Source: Sphingomonadaceae bacterium
Lineage (GTDB): Bacteria; Pseudomonadota; Alphaproteobacteria; Sphingomonadales; Sphingomonadaceae
Reading direction: 5' to 3'
DNA: 64,000 bases
Assembly: GCA_019239915.1 (NCBI GenBank)
Contig: JAFAZF010000011.1
Location: forward strand, 1-64,000
Numbering within the stretch: position 1 is the first letter of the stretch; the number at the start of each line of letters is the position of its first letter. This document shows, piece after piece, positions 51,805-60,361 of the stretch. Made by a program: the position numbers and the translations under genes. Below the pieces are notes generated by a model, which worked only from the letters and a program-made list of their open reading frames with translations, was not told where the DNA came from and ran no database searches.

Positions 51805-52892
51805 CAGCCGCGGCCGCGCGTGCCCGAACGGCCTCGCCGCTCGCCGCGCCGGGCCTTGCGGCGATCCTTGGCGGCGGCGGTGGCGGCGCGCTTCTTGGCC
51901 TCGGGCGTGGCGCGCTTCGGCTCGTCGAGCGGCAGCGCGTCGCCCGCTTCCTCGTCGAAGCCGAGATCGCTCAGGCTCTCGGCGAAATGGTGCGGCAGGT
52001 CGGCGCGGACGTCGAGCGGGCTGCCGTCGGGATGGTCGATCTTCAGCCGGCGCGCGTGCAGATGCAGCTTGCGACTGATCGTGCCGGAGAGGAACGCGTC
52101 CTGCCCGCCATATTTGCCGTCGCCGACGATCGGATGGCCGATCGCGGCGAGGTGGACGCGAAGCTGGTGGGTGCGGCCGGTATAAGGCTGGAGCTCGAGC
52201 CAGGCGGTGCGGTTGCCGGCGCGCTCGATCAGGCGATAGCGCGTGCGGGCCGGCTGGCCCTCTTTCTCGTCGACATGCATCTTCTCGCCGCCGGTGCCGG
52301 GCTGCTTGGCGAGCGGCAGGTCGATCATGCCGTCCTCGATCGACGGCACGCCGACGACGAGTGCCCAATAGACTTTCCGCGCGGCACGGCCCGAGAAGCT
52401 CTTCGAGAAAAAGGCGGCGGCGCGGGCCGATCGGGCGAGCAGCAACGCGCCCGAGGTGTCCTTGTCGAGCCGGTGGACGAGCTTGGGGCGGTTCTCCGCC
52501 TCGAAGGTGAGCGCGTCGAGCAGGCCGTCGAGATGGCGCTCGGTCTTGGTGCCGCCCTGCGTCGCGAGGCCGGGCGGCTTGTTGACGACGATCGCATCAC
52601 GGTCGCGGTGGATGACGAGGCTCTGCGCGAACTCGGTATCCTCCGGCGAGAGCGGTTTGCGCGGGCGCTGGCCGCGCGCCGGCGCGTCTGCCTCGAGCGC
52701 CGGAACGCGGATCGTCTGCCCCGCCGCGATGCGCGCGCCCGGCGTGGTACGTTCGCCGTCGAGCCGGAGCAGGCCGGTGCGTGCCCAGCGCTCGACCAGC
52801 GCGTGCGCGGTGCCGGGCTGGTGACGCTTGAACCAGCGATCGAGCCGGATGCCGTCGTCGTCCGTGCCGACGATATGATCGCCGGCGCTCAT
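51804..52892 (-). CDS. RluA-family pseudouridine synthase
   Basis: A 362-residue rRNA or tRNA pseudouridine synthase. An N-terminal S4-like domain (HALVERWARTGLLRLDGER) precedes the catalytic core with Asp in HRLDKDTSGALLLA and the RTHQLRVHLAAIGHPIVGD motif. A basic C-terminal tail of about 45 residues (KKRAATAAAKDRRKARRG) may help RNA binding. RluC/RluD-type modification of 23S rRNA is likely. It overlaps crcB by 4 bp. Confidence 0.93.
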   Translation of the reverse strand: MSAGDHIVGTDDDGIRLDRWFKRHQPGTAHALVERWARTGLLRLDGERTTPGARIAAGQTIRVPALEADAPARGQRPRKPLSPEDTEFAQSLVIHRDRDAIVVNKPPGLATQGGTKTERHLDGLLDALTFEAENRPKLVHRLDKDTSGALLLARSARAAAFFSKSFSGRAARKVYWALVVGVPSIEDGMIDLPLAKQPGTGGEKMHVDEKEGQPARTRYRLIERAGNRTAWLELQPYTGRTHQLRVHLAAIGHPIVGDGKYGGQDAFLSGTISRKLHLHARRLKIDHPDGSPLDVRADLPHHFAESLSDLGFDEEAGDALPLDEPKRATPEAKKRAATAAAKDRRKARRGERRGRSGTRGRG

Positions 52893-53269
52893 GCGGTCGC
52901 GCGCACCAGCAGCACGCCCAGGAAAAGGGTGAGGATCGAGCCCGCCGCCGACGAGATCGCATAGCAGAGCGCCATGACGTTATCGCCGCGTACCAGCATG
53001 TTGTAGGCCTCGAGACTGAACGACGAGAAGGTGGTGAAGCCGCCGAGCACGCCGACGCCGAGGAAGAGGCGCAGCGGCTCGCCCTCGGCCGGCGTGAAGC
53101 GTGCGAGCGTGCCGGCGAGCACGCCCATCAGGAAGCCGCCGACGAGATTGATGATCCACGTTCCCCACGGAAAGCCCGGACCCAACAAGGCGAGCGCGAC
53201 GCGGCCGACGTGAAAGCGAAAGCCAGCGCCGATCGCGCCGCCGAGCATGACGATGAAAAGCGGTGGCAT
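52889..53269 (-). CDS. crcB: CrcB/Fluc fluoride channel
   Basis: A 126-residue protein with four transmembrane helices. Family residues: GGAIGAGFRFHVGR, TWIINLVGGFLMG with the conserved Asn, and GVLGGFTTFSSFSLE with the Phe box and central Ser/Thr. It exports fluoride as a dual-topology dimer. It is the first gene of the four-gene overlapping run. No clear fluoride riboswitch was seen upstream. Confidence 0.95.
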   Translation of the reverse strand: MPPLFIVMLGGAIGAGFRFHVGRVALALLGPGFPWGTWIINLVGGFLMGVLAGTLARFTPAEGEPLRLFLGVGVLGGFTTFSSFSLEAYNMLVRGDNVMALCYAISSAAGSILTLFLGVLLVRATA

Positions 53270-53577
53270 GGCGCGGCCTTAAGGGCTGGCTGCGGTCGCG
53301 GCAACGGCTCGGTCGCGCCAGGTGCGCGTCAGCGGCGGCGCATCGCCCAGGCGAGCAGGCGCATCAGCAGCGGTGCTGAACCGCAATGGCGGAAGGCGGT
53401 CTGCGTGGACATGCCGTCAAGGTAGCAGATCGGCATCTCGGGGCAATGACGACTGGGTTACAATTTGGCGAAATTGTGGCACAGTTCGCCGCCCTTCCGC
53501 CACATTGTGGGCATCAGGCAACCGGCGGCGGCGCGCTTCGTTCAACCTGCATCAAGACGTCTGGAGGAGGTGACGAC
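53270..53577. other. divergent promoter region between crcB and a small gene
   Basis: This 308-bp gap lies between divergent starts. It contains an AT-richer patch (GGGTTACAATTTGGCG, near 53454) and CCACATTGTGG (near 53499), a small palindrome. No gene or defined promoter could be fixed. Confidence 0.4.
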
Positions 53578-53763
53578 ATGCCGCGCGCGAAGGATTTTCT
53601 CGAGCCCGACGAGGTGCAGGAACCCTCCATTAGCGAGGAAAACCCGCCGCTGACTCCGATCGGTAGCGACAAGGATTGGCACGAGACGCTCGACGCGGGC
53701 CATGAACAGGGCCCGACCTCGACGCACGAAAATAAGGGTTGGCGGTCGATCAAGCCGTTCTGA
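53578..53763 (+). CDS. small hydrophilic hypothetical protein (61 aa)
   Basis: A 61-residue Glu/Asp/Pro-rich protein (PRAKDFLEPDEVQEPS, ending NKGWRSIKPF), predicted disordered. A very strong GGAGGAGGTG Shine-Dalgarno eight bases before the ATG supports a real, well-translated gene. No domain is known. It is convergent with the hemerythrin gene. Confidence 0.7.
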   Translation: MPRAKDFLEPDEVQEPSISEENPPLTPIGSDKDWHETLDAGHEQGPTSTHENKGWRSIKPF

Positions 53764-53868
53764 ACTTTTTTGGTTCGAGGGCTGGGGTTGGCACTGCGGG
53801 TCGAGCACTCGGGACGCATCGGCGTCGCTCGTTTCTTGAAATGGTTCGACTGGCTGATCTGCCAACAT

Positions 53869-53937
53869 CCGTTCGCACTGAGCGAAGTCGAAGGGCGGCC
53901 GTAGCGGACGGGCTTCGACAGCGCTCAGTGCGAAAGG
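53869..53937. repeat. family A palindrome between the 61-aa gene and hemerythrin
   Basis: CCGTTCGCACTGAGCGAAGT... (53869-53895) and an inverted arm (53913-53937) with the GTCGAAG/CTTCGAC core. It fills a convergent junction. Confidence 0.85.
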
Positions 53938-54003
53938 ATGATGCCGATCGAGATCAGTCGAATAGTGCTGGAGCTTTCGAAGCAAACGCTTCGGGGGGCC
54001 TTC

Positions 54004-54558
54004 CTATTTCGTTTCCGCGAGCGCCTCATCCTCGCTGAGCGGCTCGACATCGTGGCCGGATGCGATCTGATCGTAGAGGTCCGCCTGTCGCGCGCGAAGC
54101 TCCTCGCCGATCGCATCGAGATCGATCTTGCCCTTCTCATGGGCCTCGATCATCTCGGCGAAGAGCTCCTCGTCCTCCTCGTCGATGTGATGGATGGTCT
54201 GTTCGCCTAGGACGTGGACCTTCGACTTGAACAGCTCCTCGGAGCCGTCCATCGCGTCGATCTCGGCCATCAGCTGCTTGCCGGCCTCGTGCTCGACGAT
54301 GCCTTCGTCGACCTCGTCCGCATCGCCGACCTGCTTGCCGACCGGGTAGAGGATCTCCTCCTCGATCGTCATGTGGACGGTCAGGCGCAGGCTCAGTTCA
54401 CGTGCGACTTCAACCAGTTCGTCGCCTTCGGCGTCGTTGGCTTGGTCGAACAGCTCGCGAAACTTGTGATGCTCTTCCTTCAGCAACGCGATCGCCTTGG
54501 GATCGTCATCCTTGATCCGATGATCGCCTTCGCCGTTGCGCTTGGCATAGTCGCTCAT
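54004..54558 (-). CDS. hemerythrin-domain protein
   Basis: A 184-residue four-helix protein. Iron ligands are seen as EEHHKFRELF (His), HMTIEEEILYP (His and Glu), EHEAGK (His) and HHIDEEDEELF (His, Asp/Glu). It is highly acidic. Hemerythrins bind O2, NO or sense iron/oxygen. It lies 32 bp downstream of motB in the same direction, so it might be expressed with the motor genes. Confidence 0.88.
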   Translation of the reverse strand: MSDYAKRNGEGDHRIKDDDPKAIALLKEEHHKFRELFDQANDAEGDELVEVARELSLRLTVHMTIEEEILYPVGKQVGDADEVDEGIVEHEAGKQLMAEIDAMDGSEELFKSKVHVLGEQTIHHIDEEDEELFAEMIEAHEKGKIDLDAIGEELRARQADLYDQIASGHDVEPLSEDEALAETK

Positions 54559-54590
54559 TGCCCGATTACTCCCTGCGGGGGTTCGGGCGG

Positions 54591-55571
54591 TCAACGGGCG
54601 GGCAGGTTCGCCGTTCCTTGCGGCTCGCCGCCTTTCGCGCCTGTGCCTTTCGCCGCTTCGAGCGCGCTCGCCATCGTCTGGTCGTTCTGCTCGCCGCCGG
54701 CGGACCAGGCGAGCGTGATCGACATGCGACGGTTGCGGGGATCGTAGATGTCGTCGGCCACGTAAGGTTCGCGATCGGCGACGCCCTCGATCCGCGCGAA
54801 ACGCTTGGCGTCGACGCCCTTTTCGCCGAGCAGCCGCCGCGTCGCCTCGGCGCGATCGGAGGAGAGCGTCCAATTATTGACGTCGCGGCCGGCGGCGTAG
54901 GGCAAGCCGTCGGTGTGGCCGCAGATGATCACGTCGTTGGGAATCGTCGCGATCACCTGCGCGACCTGATCGACGAGCGCGGCGGCCTGCGGCGTGAGGT
55001 CGGCGGTGCCGATCTTGAACATCGAGAAGTCCGCCTGGTCGACGAGATCGATGCGAAGGCCCTCGCGCGTCTCCGAAAAGCGCACCATCGCGGCAAGACG
55101 GCGGAGCTGGGCCGTCGCCTTCATCTTTGCGGCGAGCTGCGCCTTCAGCTGCTGGAAGCGGGCATGATCGCGCGAGCGGATCGCGCCGGCGCCTTCCTTC
55201 TGGCCGCCGCTGGCGTCCTTCGGGATGGTGATGCTCTTGGTGCCGGTCTGCGAGGATTTATGGTTGTAATGCTCGTTGTCGACGATCGACTTGCCGCCGA
55301 ACGCGCCGTTCGAGCCCGCCGATTTCTGGCGCATCTCGACCAGCGTCGGCGTGAAATAGTCGGCGATGCCCTTGCGCTGCTTCTCGGTGGTGGCGCCGAG
55401 GATCCAGAGCAGCAGGAAGAACGCCATCATCGCGGTCACGAAGTCGGCATAGGCGACCTTCCAGGCGCCGCCGTGATGGCCGCCATGGCCATCGGCGATG
55501 ATCTTCTTGACGATGATGATCTTGGCGGGCTCGGGCTCGTTGCGCCCGGCACGGCGGGGAGGGGCTGCCAT
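54591..55571 (-). CDS. motB: flagellar motor stator protein MotB
   Basis: A 326-residue stator protein. A Pro/Lys-rich N-terminus leads to a single TM helix with the proton-conducting D43 (YADFVTAMMAFFLLLW), a plug segment, and an OmpA-like peptidoglycan-binding domain (PNDVIICGHTDGLPYA near 220, then RVNNWTLSSDRAEATRRLL). It anchors the MotA4MotB2 stator to the cell wall. A family A palindrome lies between it and motA, so the two are unusually spaced (158 bp). Confidence 0.95.
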   Translation of the reverse strand: MAAPPRRAGRNEPEPAKIIIVKKIIADGHGGHHGGAWKVAYADFVTAMMAFFLLLWILGATTEKQRKGIADYFTPTLVEMRQKSAGSNGAFGGKSIVDNEHYNHKSSQTGTKSITIPKDASGGQKEGAGAIRSRDHARFQQLKAQLAAKMKATAQLRRLAAMVRFSETREGLRIDLVDQADFSMFKIGTADLTPQAAALVDQVAQVIATIPNDVIICGHTDGLPYAAGRDVNNWTLSSDRAEATRRLLGEKGVDAKRFARIEGVADREPYVADDIYDPRNRRMSITLAWSAGGEQNDQTMASALEAAKGTGAKGGEPQGTANLPAR

Positions 55572-55609
55572 GACCTATGAGGCCTCTGACCGAGTCAGCG
55601 CATAACCAG

Positions 55610-55697
55610 CCGTTCGTGCTGAGCTTGTCGAAGCACTGTTCTTCCCTTCGGCGGCCGAGCAAGAAGGGCAGCCCTTCGACAGGCTCAGGGCGAACGG
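55610..55697. repeat. family A2 palindrome between motA and motB
   Basis: CCGTTCGTGCTGAGCTTGTC (55610 on) and inverted arm 55672-55697 (CCCTTCGACAGGCTCAGGGC...). The TTGTCGAAG core marks a subfamily shared with the copy in flgI. Confidence 0.85.
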
Positions 55698-55729
55698 AAG
55701 GAAGTGAGGTAGGCCGGTCATCATCATGA

Positions 55730-56593
55730 TCAGCGCCCGCGCATGCCGTCGAACACGTCGGCGAAGGCGGGCTGGAGGTTGTGCGCGATGCCCGAGCGCG
55801 CCGCCTCGATGACGAGCGGCAGCGGGTGGCCGTGCAGCGAGGCGATGATGATCTGCTTGACGACGTGGTAGATCGCGTCATCGCTCTCGATCACCTGCTT
55901 GCAGCGGCCTGCGAACGGCGCGACGATGCCGTAGGCGAGCAGCACGCCCATGAAGGTGCCGACGAGCGCCGAGCCGATCATGCCGCCGAGGATCGTCGGC
56001 GGCTTGTCGATCGAGCCCATCGTTTTCACGACGCCGAGCACGGCCGCGACGATGCCGAGCGCGGGCAGCGCGTCGGCGAGGTTCTGGAGCATGTCGGCCG
56101 GGCGGATCGCGTCGTGGTGGTGGGTCTTCAGCGCATTGTCCATCACCTCCTCGACCGCGTGCGGATCGAGCGTGCCGGACGAGACCACGACGAGGCGCAG
56201 CGTGTCGCAGATCAGGTGGACGAGGGTGGAGTCCTTGAGCAGGCGCGGATAATCGGCAAAGATCGTCGAGGATTTCGGGTCCTCGATATGCGGCTCGACC
56301 GCGACCGGGCCGTCGGTGCGCAGCATCTTCATCAAGGACGAGACCAGGAAGATCACGTCGAGAAAGTCCTGCTTCTTGTACTTCGGACCCTTGAAGATCT
56401 TGCCGAAGCCGCCGCCGAGCAGCTTGATCTCTTTCATCGAGTTGCCAGCGATGATCGCACCGAGCGCGGCGCCGCCGATGATCAGCATCTCGTGCGGGAT
56501 CGCCTCGAGCACGGGCCCGAGCGCGCCGCCGGTGATCGCGAAACCGCCGAACACCATTCCGAGGAGCACGACCAGACCGATCGCTGCAAACAT
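55730..56593 (-). CDS. motA: flagellar motor stator protein MotA
   Basis: A 287-residue protein with four TM helices: two near the N-terminus (VVLLGMVFGGFAITGG) and two near 175-240 (DALPALGIVAAVLGVVKTMG, GTFMGVLLAYGIVAPF). The large cytoplasmic loop carries charged residues that contact FliG. With MotB it forms the proton-driven stator. It is transcribed toward motB. Confidence 0.95.
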   Translation of the reverse strand: MFAAIGLVVLLGMVFGGFAITGGALGPVLEAIPHEMLIIGGAALGAIIAGNSMKEIKLLGGGFGKIFKGPKYKKQDFLDVIFLVSSLMKMLRTDGPVAVEPHIEDPKSSTIFADYPRLLKDSTLVHLICDTLRLVVVSSGTLDPHAVEEVMDNALKTHHHDAIRPADMLQNLADALPALGIVAAVLGVVKTMGSIDKPPTILGGMIGSALVGTFMGVLLAYGIVAPFAGRCKQVIESDDAIYHVVKQIIIASLHGHPLPLVIEAARSGIAHNLQPAFADVFDGMRGR

Positions 56594-57010
56594 TCGCCCG
56601 TTTCCCCACTCGAGACGATCCGCGCAGCGCGCGCGCGGCCGTTCGGCTCCGGAATAGGGTAAGGAAGGTAATGAAGTTCTTAACTAACGCGTCGGAAACC
56701 ATATTTTTGTGAGGGCGGAGCGCCCCGGCGTCATTGCGCGCGGAGCGAAGCAACCCAGCTCCGAGGTTGCGGCTGGATCGCGGCGGCGCGTTCCGCGCTC
56801 GCGATGACGAGGGACGCATGGCAGACAAGAAGGGCCGGCCCCGCAGGACCGGCCCTGTCATTCCTTGTCCTCCCCCGTCAGGGGGAGGGGGATCACCCGA
56901 AGGGTGGTGGAGGGGTTGGATGGCAGTGTCCTCGAAAGGCCAGCGCGACCCGCTCCGTCACCTTCGGTGCCACCTCCCCCTGTCGGGGGAGGATGATAGT
57001 CGACCCGAGC
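56594..57010. other. intergenic region upstream of motA with repeat elements
   Basis: This 417-bp gap between the OmpA-type gene and motA holds an AT-rich 5' region of motA (GAAGTTCTTAACTAACGCG near 56672), an imperfect palindrome GCGTCATTGCGCGCGGAGCG... / ...GCGCTCGCGATGACGAG (about 56729-56812), and an inverted pair of CCTCCCCC-type repeats (about 56868-56915 and 56970-57000). No gene is visible. Confidence 0.55.
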
Positions 57011-58084
57011 TTACTGGCCCGAGCCCGGCCCCATCGTGATCTCGACGCGGCGGTTCTGCGGCTCGCGCACGCCGTCGGCGGTGTGGACGAGCGGGTGGCT
57101 CTCGCCGAACGCCTGCGTCGCCATCGCGTCGGCGGGGATGCCCTTGCCGACGAGATAGGCTTTCACCGCTTCGGCGCGCCGCTTCGATAGCTTCATATTA
57201 TATTCGGCGGTGCCCGAGGCATCGGTGTGGCCCGCGAGCGTCACCGCGGCATGGCCGAGCTGCTGATACTCGGTCGCGACATTGTCGAGGATCGCAGAGG
57301 CTTCCGCGGTCACGTCGGCCTTGTCCCAGTCGAAGAAGACGATGAACGCGCTCGGCGCCATCGCCGGGGGCGGCGGCGGGGGCGGCGGAGGAGGGGGCGG
57401 AGGGGGCGGAGGCGGGGGCGGCGGAGGCGGCGGTGCCGCGTGGCCGAGATTGTAGATCAGGCCGCCGCTCAGCGTGTGCGCACGGATATTCTCGGTCGCG
57501 CCCGCGAACTTGAGATGCTCGACATTGAAGTAGCGATATTTGACCTCGGCATCGAGATGGCTCGAGAGCGCGATCTTGGTGCCGCCGATCAGCTGCCAGG
57601 CGAAAGCGGTGTCGTGCCCATCGAGAAACACCGGCGCGCCCGCGACGCGATAGTTGCTGTCGTCGACACGTGCGACGCCGACGCCGCCGCCGGCGAAGAA
57701 GCGCAGCGGATGGCCCGCGTTGAGGTTGACCAGCGCGTTCAGCATCGCGCTCTTGGAGACGGTGTGGCCGTCGCCCTCGTAGCGATTGCCGGGGACCGGG
57801 CCGCCCGGCAGCGGCACCGCCGCCTCGAAGCCCTCGATCGAAACGCGCTTGTAGCTGAGCTCGCCTTCGAGGCTGAGCGGACCGAAATCATAGCCGAGCA
57901 CGCCGCCGGCTTCCCAGCCCTTCTGCTTATCGACGTGCAGCACCTGATCGCCGCCGTCGTGGAAGCGGATGTGCGGCACGTAGACGCCGCCGCCCTCGAC
58001 CCCGACATAGCCGCCCTCGGCCAGTGCCGGCGCGCCAAGCGCGGACGAGGCGAGCGCCGCCGCCACAAACAACCTGCGCATCAT
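57011..58084 (-). CDS. OmpA-family outer membrane protein with 23-Pro linker
   Basis: A 357-residue protein: signal peptide (RRLFVAAALASSALGAPALA), an N-terminal beta-barrel of about 190 residues (GGYVGVEGGGVYVPHI to NIRAHTLSGGLIYNLG), a run of 23 consecutive Pro (about 218-240), and a C-terminal OmpA/MotB-like peptidoglycan-binding domain (FIVFFDWDKADVT, GHTDASGTAEYNMKLSKRRAEAV). It anchors the outer membrane to the wall. It lies between flgL and motA but is not a flagellar gene by family. GGGG before ATG 58084 supports this start. Confidence 0.9.
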   Translation of the reverse strand: MMRRLFVAAALASSALGAPALAEGGYVGVEGGGVYVPHIRFHDGGDQVLHVDKQKGWEAGGVLGYDFGPLSLEGELSYKRVSIEGFEAAVPLPGGPVPGNRYEGDGHTVSKSAMLNALVNLNAGHPLRFFAGGGVGVARVDDSNYRVAGAPVFLDGHDTAFAWQLIGGTKIALSSHLDAEVKYRYFNVEHLKFAGATENIRAHTLSGGLIYNLGHAAPPPPPPPPPPPPPPPPPPPPPPPAMAPSAFIVFFDWDKADVTAEASAILDNVATEYQQLGHAAVTLAGHTDASGTAEYNMKLSKRRAEAVKAYLVGKGIPADAMATQAFGESHPLVHTADGVREPQNRRVEITMGPGSGQ

Positions 58085-58166
58085 GTATCCCCTTTGTGTT
58101 CGAACAGACCCGACAGCCCACGTACAGATCATCGTGGGCGGCCGATCGCTTTCGACCACAAAAGTC

Positions 58167-59003
58167 CTAATTGATCATGGAGAAGAGGTTGGTCTGCGTC
58201 ACCTTGACCAGTAGAGCCTGCGCGGCCTGGAGGGTGGTCATCTTCGACTGAAGATCGGCGACGGTTTGCGTAATATCCGTAGCCTGTAACGTCTGCTGCT
58301 GCGCGTTGAGCGCGGTCGCCGAGTCGGTAAGGCGCGTGCCGGCGTCGCTGATCCGGCTTTCGCGAACGCCTTGCGCGGCGCGCGCGTCGGCGGTCTGGGT
58401 GATCGCGTTGCCGATCGTGGTGAGATCCGCGCTCGACGAATTGCCGCTGCTCAGCGTCGCGGCGGCGTTCGCGACGAAGGTCGAGAGATCGATCGTGCTG
58501 CCGTCGGCCTGGGTGATGGTGAAGACGTCGGCCTTGCTCGGCGTCGCCGCCACCGCCTCATTCTGTCCGATCGGCACCGCGAGCGCGGTCGATGGAAAGA
58601 GCGGCTGGCCGTTGGCGTCGGTCTGAGCTTCGTAGCTGGTGATGTCCTGCGCGATGCCGCTGAGCTCGGCGGCGGCGGAGGCGCGATCGGACGCGGTCGC
58701 GGTCGACGAGTTGGCGGAGATCAGCAGCTCCTGCACGCGGGTGAGCGCGGTCGCGATGTTGGACATCGTCGAATCCGCCGCGCTGGCGGTTGCGGAGGCG
58801 GTGTTGACGTTGCTCTGCCAGGCGCTCTGGTTGGCCTGCGTCTGGCGGATGCTGGCGAGCTGGGCGGCGGCGCCGGGATCGTCGGATGCCTGCTGGATGC
58901 GCTTGCCGGTCGAAACTTCGATCTGCAGCTTGGCGATATCGGACGAGAGCTGGTTCTGCCGAGCGACCTCGGCCTGCATGTTGCCTTGGGTGGCGCTGAG
59001 CAT
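58167..59003 (-). CDS. flgL: flagellar hook-associated protein FlgL
   Basis: A 278-residue flagellin-like junction protein. The N-terminal helix domain has SSDIAKLQIEVSTGKRIQQASDDP and the C-terminal helix TDITQTVADLQSKMTTLQAAQALLVK, as in FlgL/flagellin. The short central part (about 130-200) makes it smaller than typical FlgL. It joins hook (with FlgK) to filament. It lies 11 bp downstream of flgK. Confidence 0.88.
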   Translation of the reverse strand: MLSATQGNMQAEVARQNQLSSDIAKLQIEVSTGKRIQQASDDPGAAAQLASIRQTQANQSAWQSNVNTASATASAADSTMSNIATALTRVQELLISANSSTATASDRASAAAELSGIAQDITSYEAQTDANGQPLFPSTALAVPIGQNEAVAATPSKADVFTITQADGSTIDLSTFVANAAATLSSGNSSSADLTTIGNAITQTADARAAQGVRESRISDAGTRLTDSATALNAQQQTLQATDITQTVADLQSKMTTLQAAQALLVKVTQTNLFSMIN

Positions 59004-59014
59004 GGCGCTCTCCG

Positions 59015-60361
59015 TCAGTTGATGTTGAGGATGGCCTGGAAGGTGTCGCGCGCGGCCTGGATGATCTTGGCGGCACCCGAATAGGCCTGCTGGTAGCGAA
59101 GCAGATCGGCGGCCTCGGTGTCGAGGTCGATGCCGCTGGTCTCGTCGCGGGTCGACAGCGCGGAGTCGCGCACTGTATCCGCGCTGGTCGATTCGGCGTT
59201 GGCGGCCGACGTCATCTGCGCTTGGTCCGTGACCATCGAGGCCCACGCCGCTTCCGATCCGTCGGCGGTGCGCACCGTCTGCAGCGCGAGCAGATTGCCG
59301 TTGGCGACGCCGCCCGCGGCGGCAGGAACCTTGGCGGGATCGCTGGTGGTCGTTGCGATGGTGGCGGCGTCGCCGCCGATCGAGAGCAGCGGCTGGCCGG
59401 CAGCACCGTTTCCATCGGTGCCGCCCGCCGACCAGCTGTTCATCGAGCTGGTGAACTTGGTGGCGATCGCATCGAGCTGATCACGACGGTCGGCGACGGT
59501 GCCGGCGCTCTCGACGAGACCTGCGAGCGCGCCGCCGGGCGCGCCGACCGGGTTGCTGCCGCCCTTGGCGAGCGCGGAGACGGCGAGACGGCCGTCGCTC
59601 GCCTGCGCGATGGCGAGCCGCGCGCCGCCGGTTCCCGTCAGCGTGACCGAGCTATCCTGCGCGAGCGTCAGCGTCGCCGCGCCGGAAGGGGCGAGGCTGA
59701 CGGAGACGTCGAGATTGGCGGATATGCCGTCGATGAGCTGATCGCGCTGGTCCTGCAGCGTCGCCGCGGCGGCGGAGCCCGGCTGCGCGCGCACCAGCGC
59801 GGCGTTGATCTGATCGAGCTGGTCGAGGCTGGCATTGACCGACTGCACCGTGGACTGCGCCTGCGCCGCGATGCCGCTGGAGACGGTCGCGAGGCCCTGG
59901 GCGGTGCTGCGGATCGTGCTTGCCGCGCTGCTCAGCGCCGACAGGAACGCGCCGCGCGAGCTCGTGTCCGAAGGATCGCCGGCGAGCGCGTCGGCGGCGT
60001 TGTAGACCGCGGTAATCTGCGCGCCAACGCTGGTGGTGCTGTCGCTGTCGCCCATCGCCGTCTCGGCGGCCGAGAGCCAGGTGCTGCGTGCGTCGGCGCG
60101 ACCGGCAGCTGCGGTGGCGGTGCGCGTCGCCTGCGCCTGATAGTCGTTCCAGGCGCGACCGACGCTCGTCGCCATCGCGCCGCTGACGGTGAGGCCGCCG
60201 CCGGAACCGAGTCCTGAGCTGCCCATCGGTTGTTCGGCGATCGTAACGGTGCGCCGGGCATAGCCCTTGGTCTCGGCATTCGAGACGTTGTCGCCCACTG
60301 CCGCCAGCGCCGAGCTGTAGGCGGCGACGCCCGAGGCGCCGATACCGAGCAGGTCGCTCAT
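59015..60361 (-). CDS. flgK: flagellar hook-associated protein FlgK
   Basis: A 448-residue hook-filament junction protein. N-terminus SDLLGIGASGVAAYSSALAAVGDNVSNAETKGYARR and C-terminus GIDLDTEAADLLRYQQAYSGAAKIIQAARDTFQAILN are the conserved coiled ends (quoted in part). The central region is Ala/Ser-rich and shorter than in enterobacteria. Its ATG overlaps the flgJ stop (ATGA). Confidence 0.92.
   Translation of the reverse strand: MSDLLGIGASGVAAYSSALAAVGDNVSNAETKGYARRTVTIAEQPMGSSGLGSGGGLTVSGAMATSVGRAWNDYQAQATRTATAAAGRADARSTWLSAAETAMGDSDSTTSVGAQITAVYNAADALAGDPSDTSSRGAFLSALSSAASTIRSTAQGLATVSSGIAAQAQSTVQSVNASLDQLDQINAALVRAQPGSAAAATLQDQRDQLIDGISANLDVSVSLAPSGAATLTLAQDSSVTLTGTGGARLAIAQASDGRLAVSALAKGGSNPVGAPGGALAGLVESAGTVADRRDQLDAIATKFTSSMNSWSAGGTDGNGAAGQPLLSIGGDAATIATTTSDPAKVPAAAGGVANGNLLALQTVRTADGSEAAWASMVTDQAQMTSAANAESTSADTVRDSALSTRDETSGIDLDTEAADLLRYQQAYSGAAKIIQAARDTFQAILNIN

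Noticed and set aside
53270-53420. Possible fluoride riboswitch upstream of crcB
   Set aside because: A GGGCGATG stretch and a CTGACGC stretch are present, but the pseudoknot pairing of the fluoride motif could not be matched.
56660-56710. CtrA site upstream of motA
   Set aside because: TTAA-N7-ATTA on the minus strand has two mismatches in the second half-site, too weak to claim.
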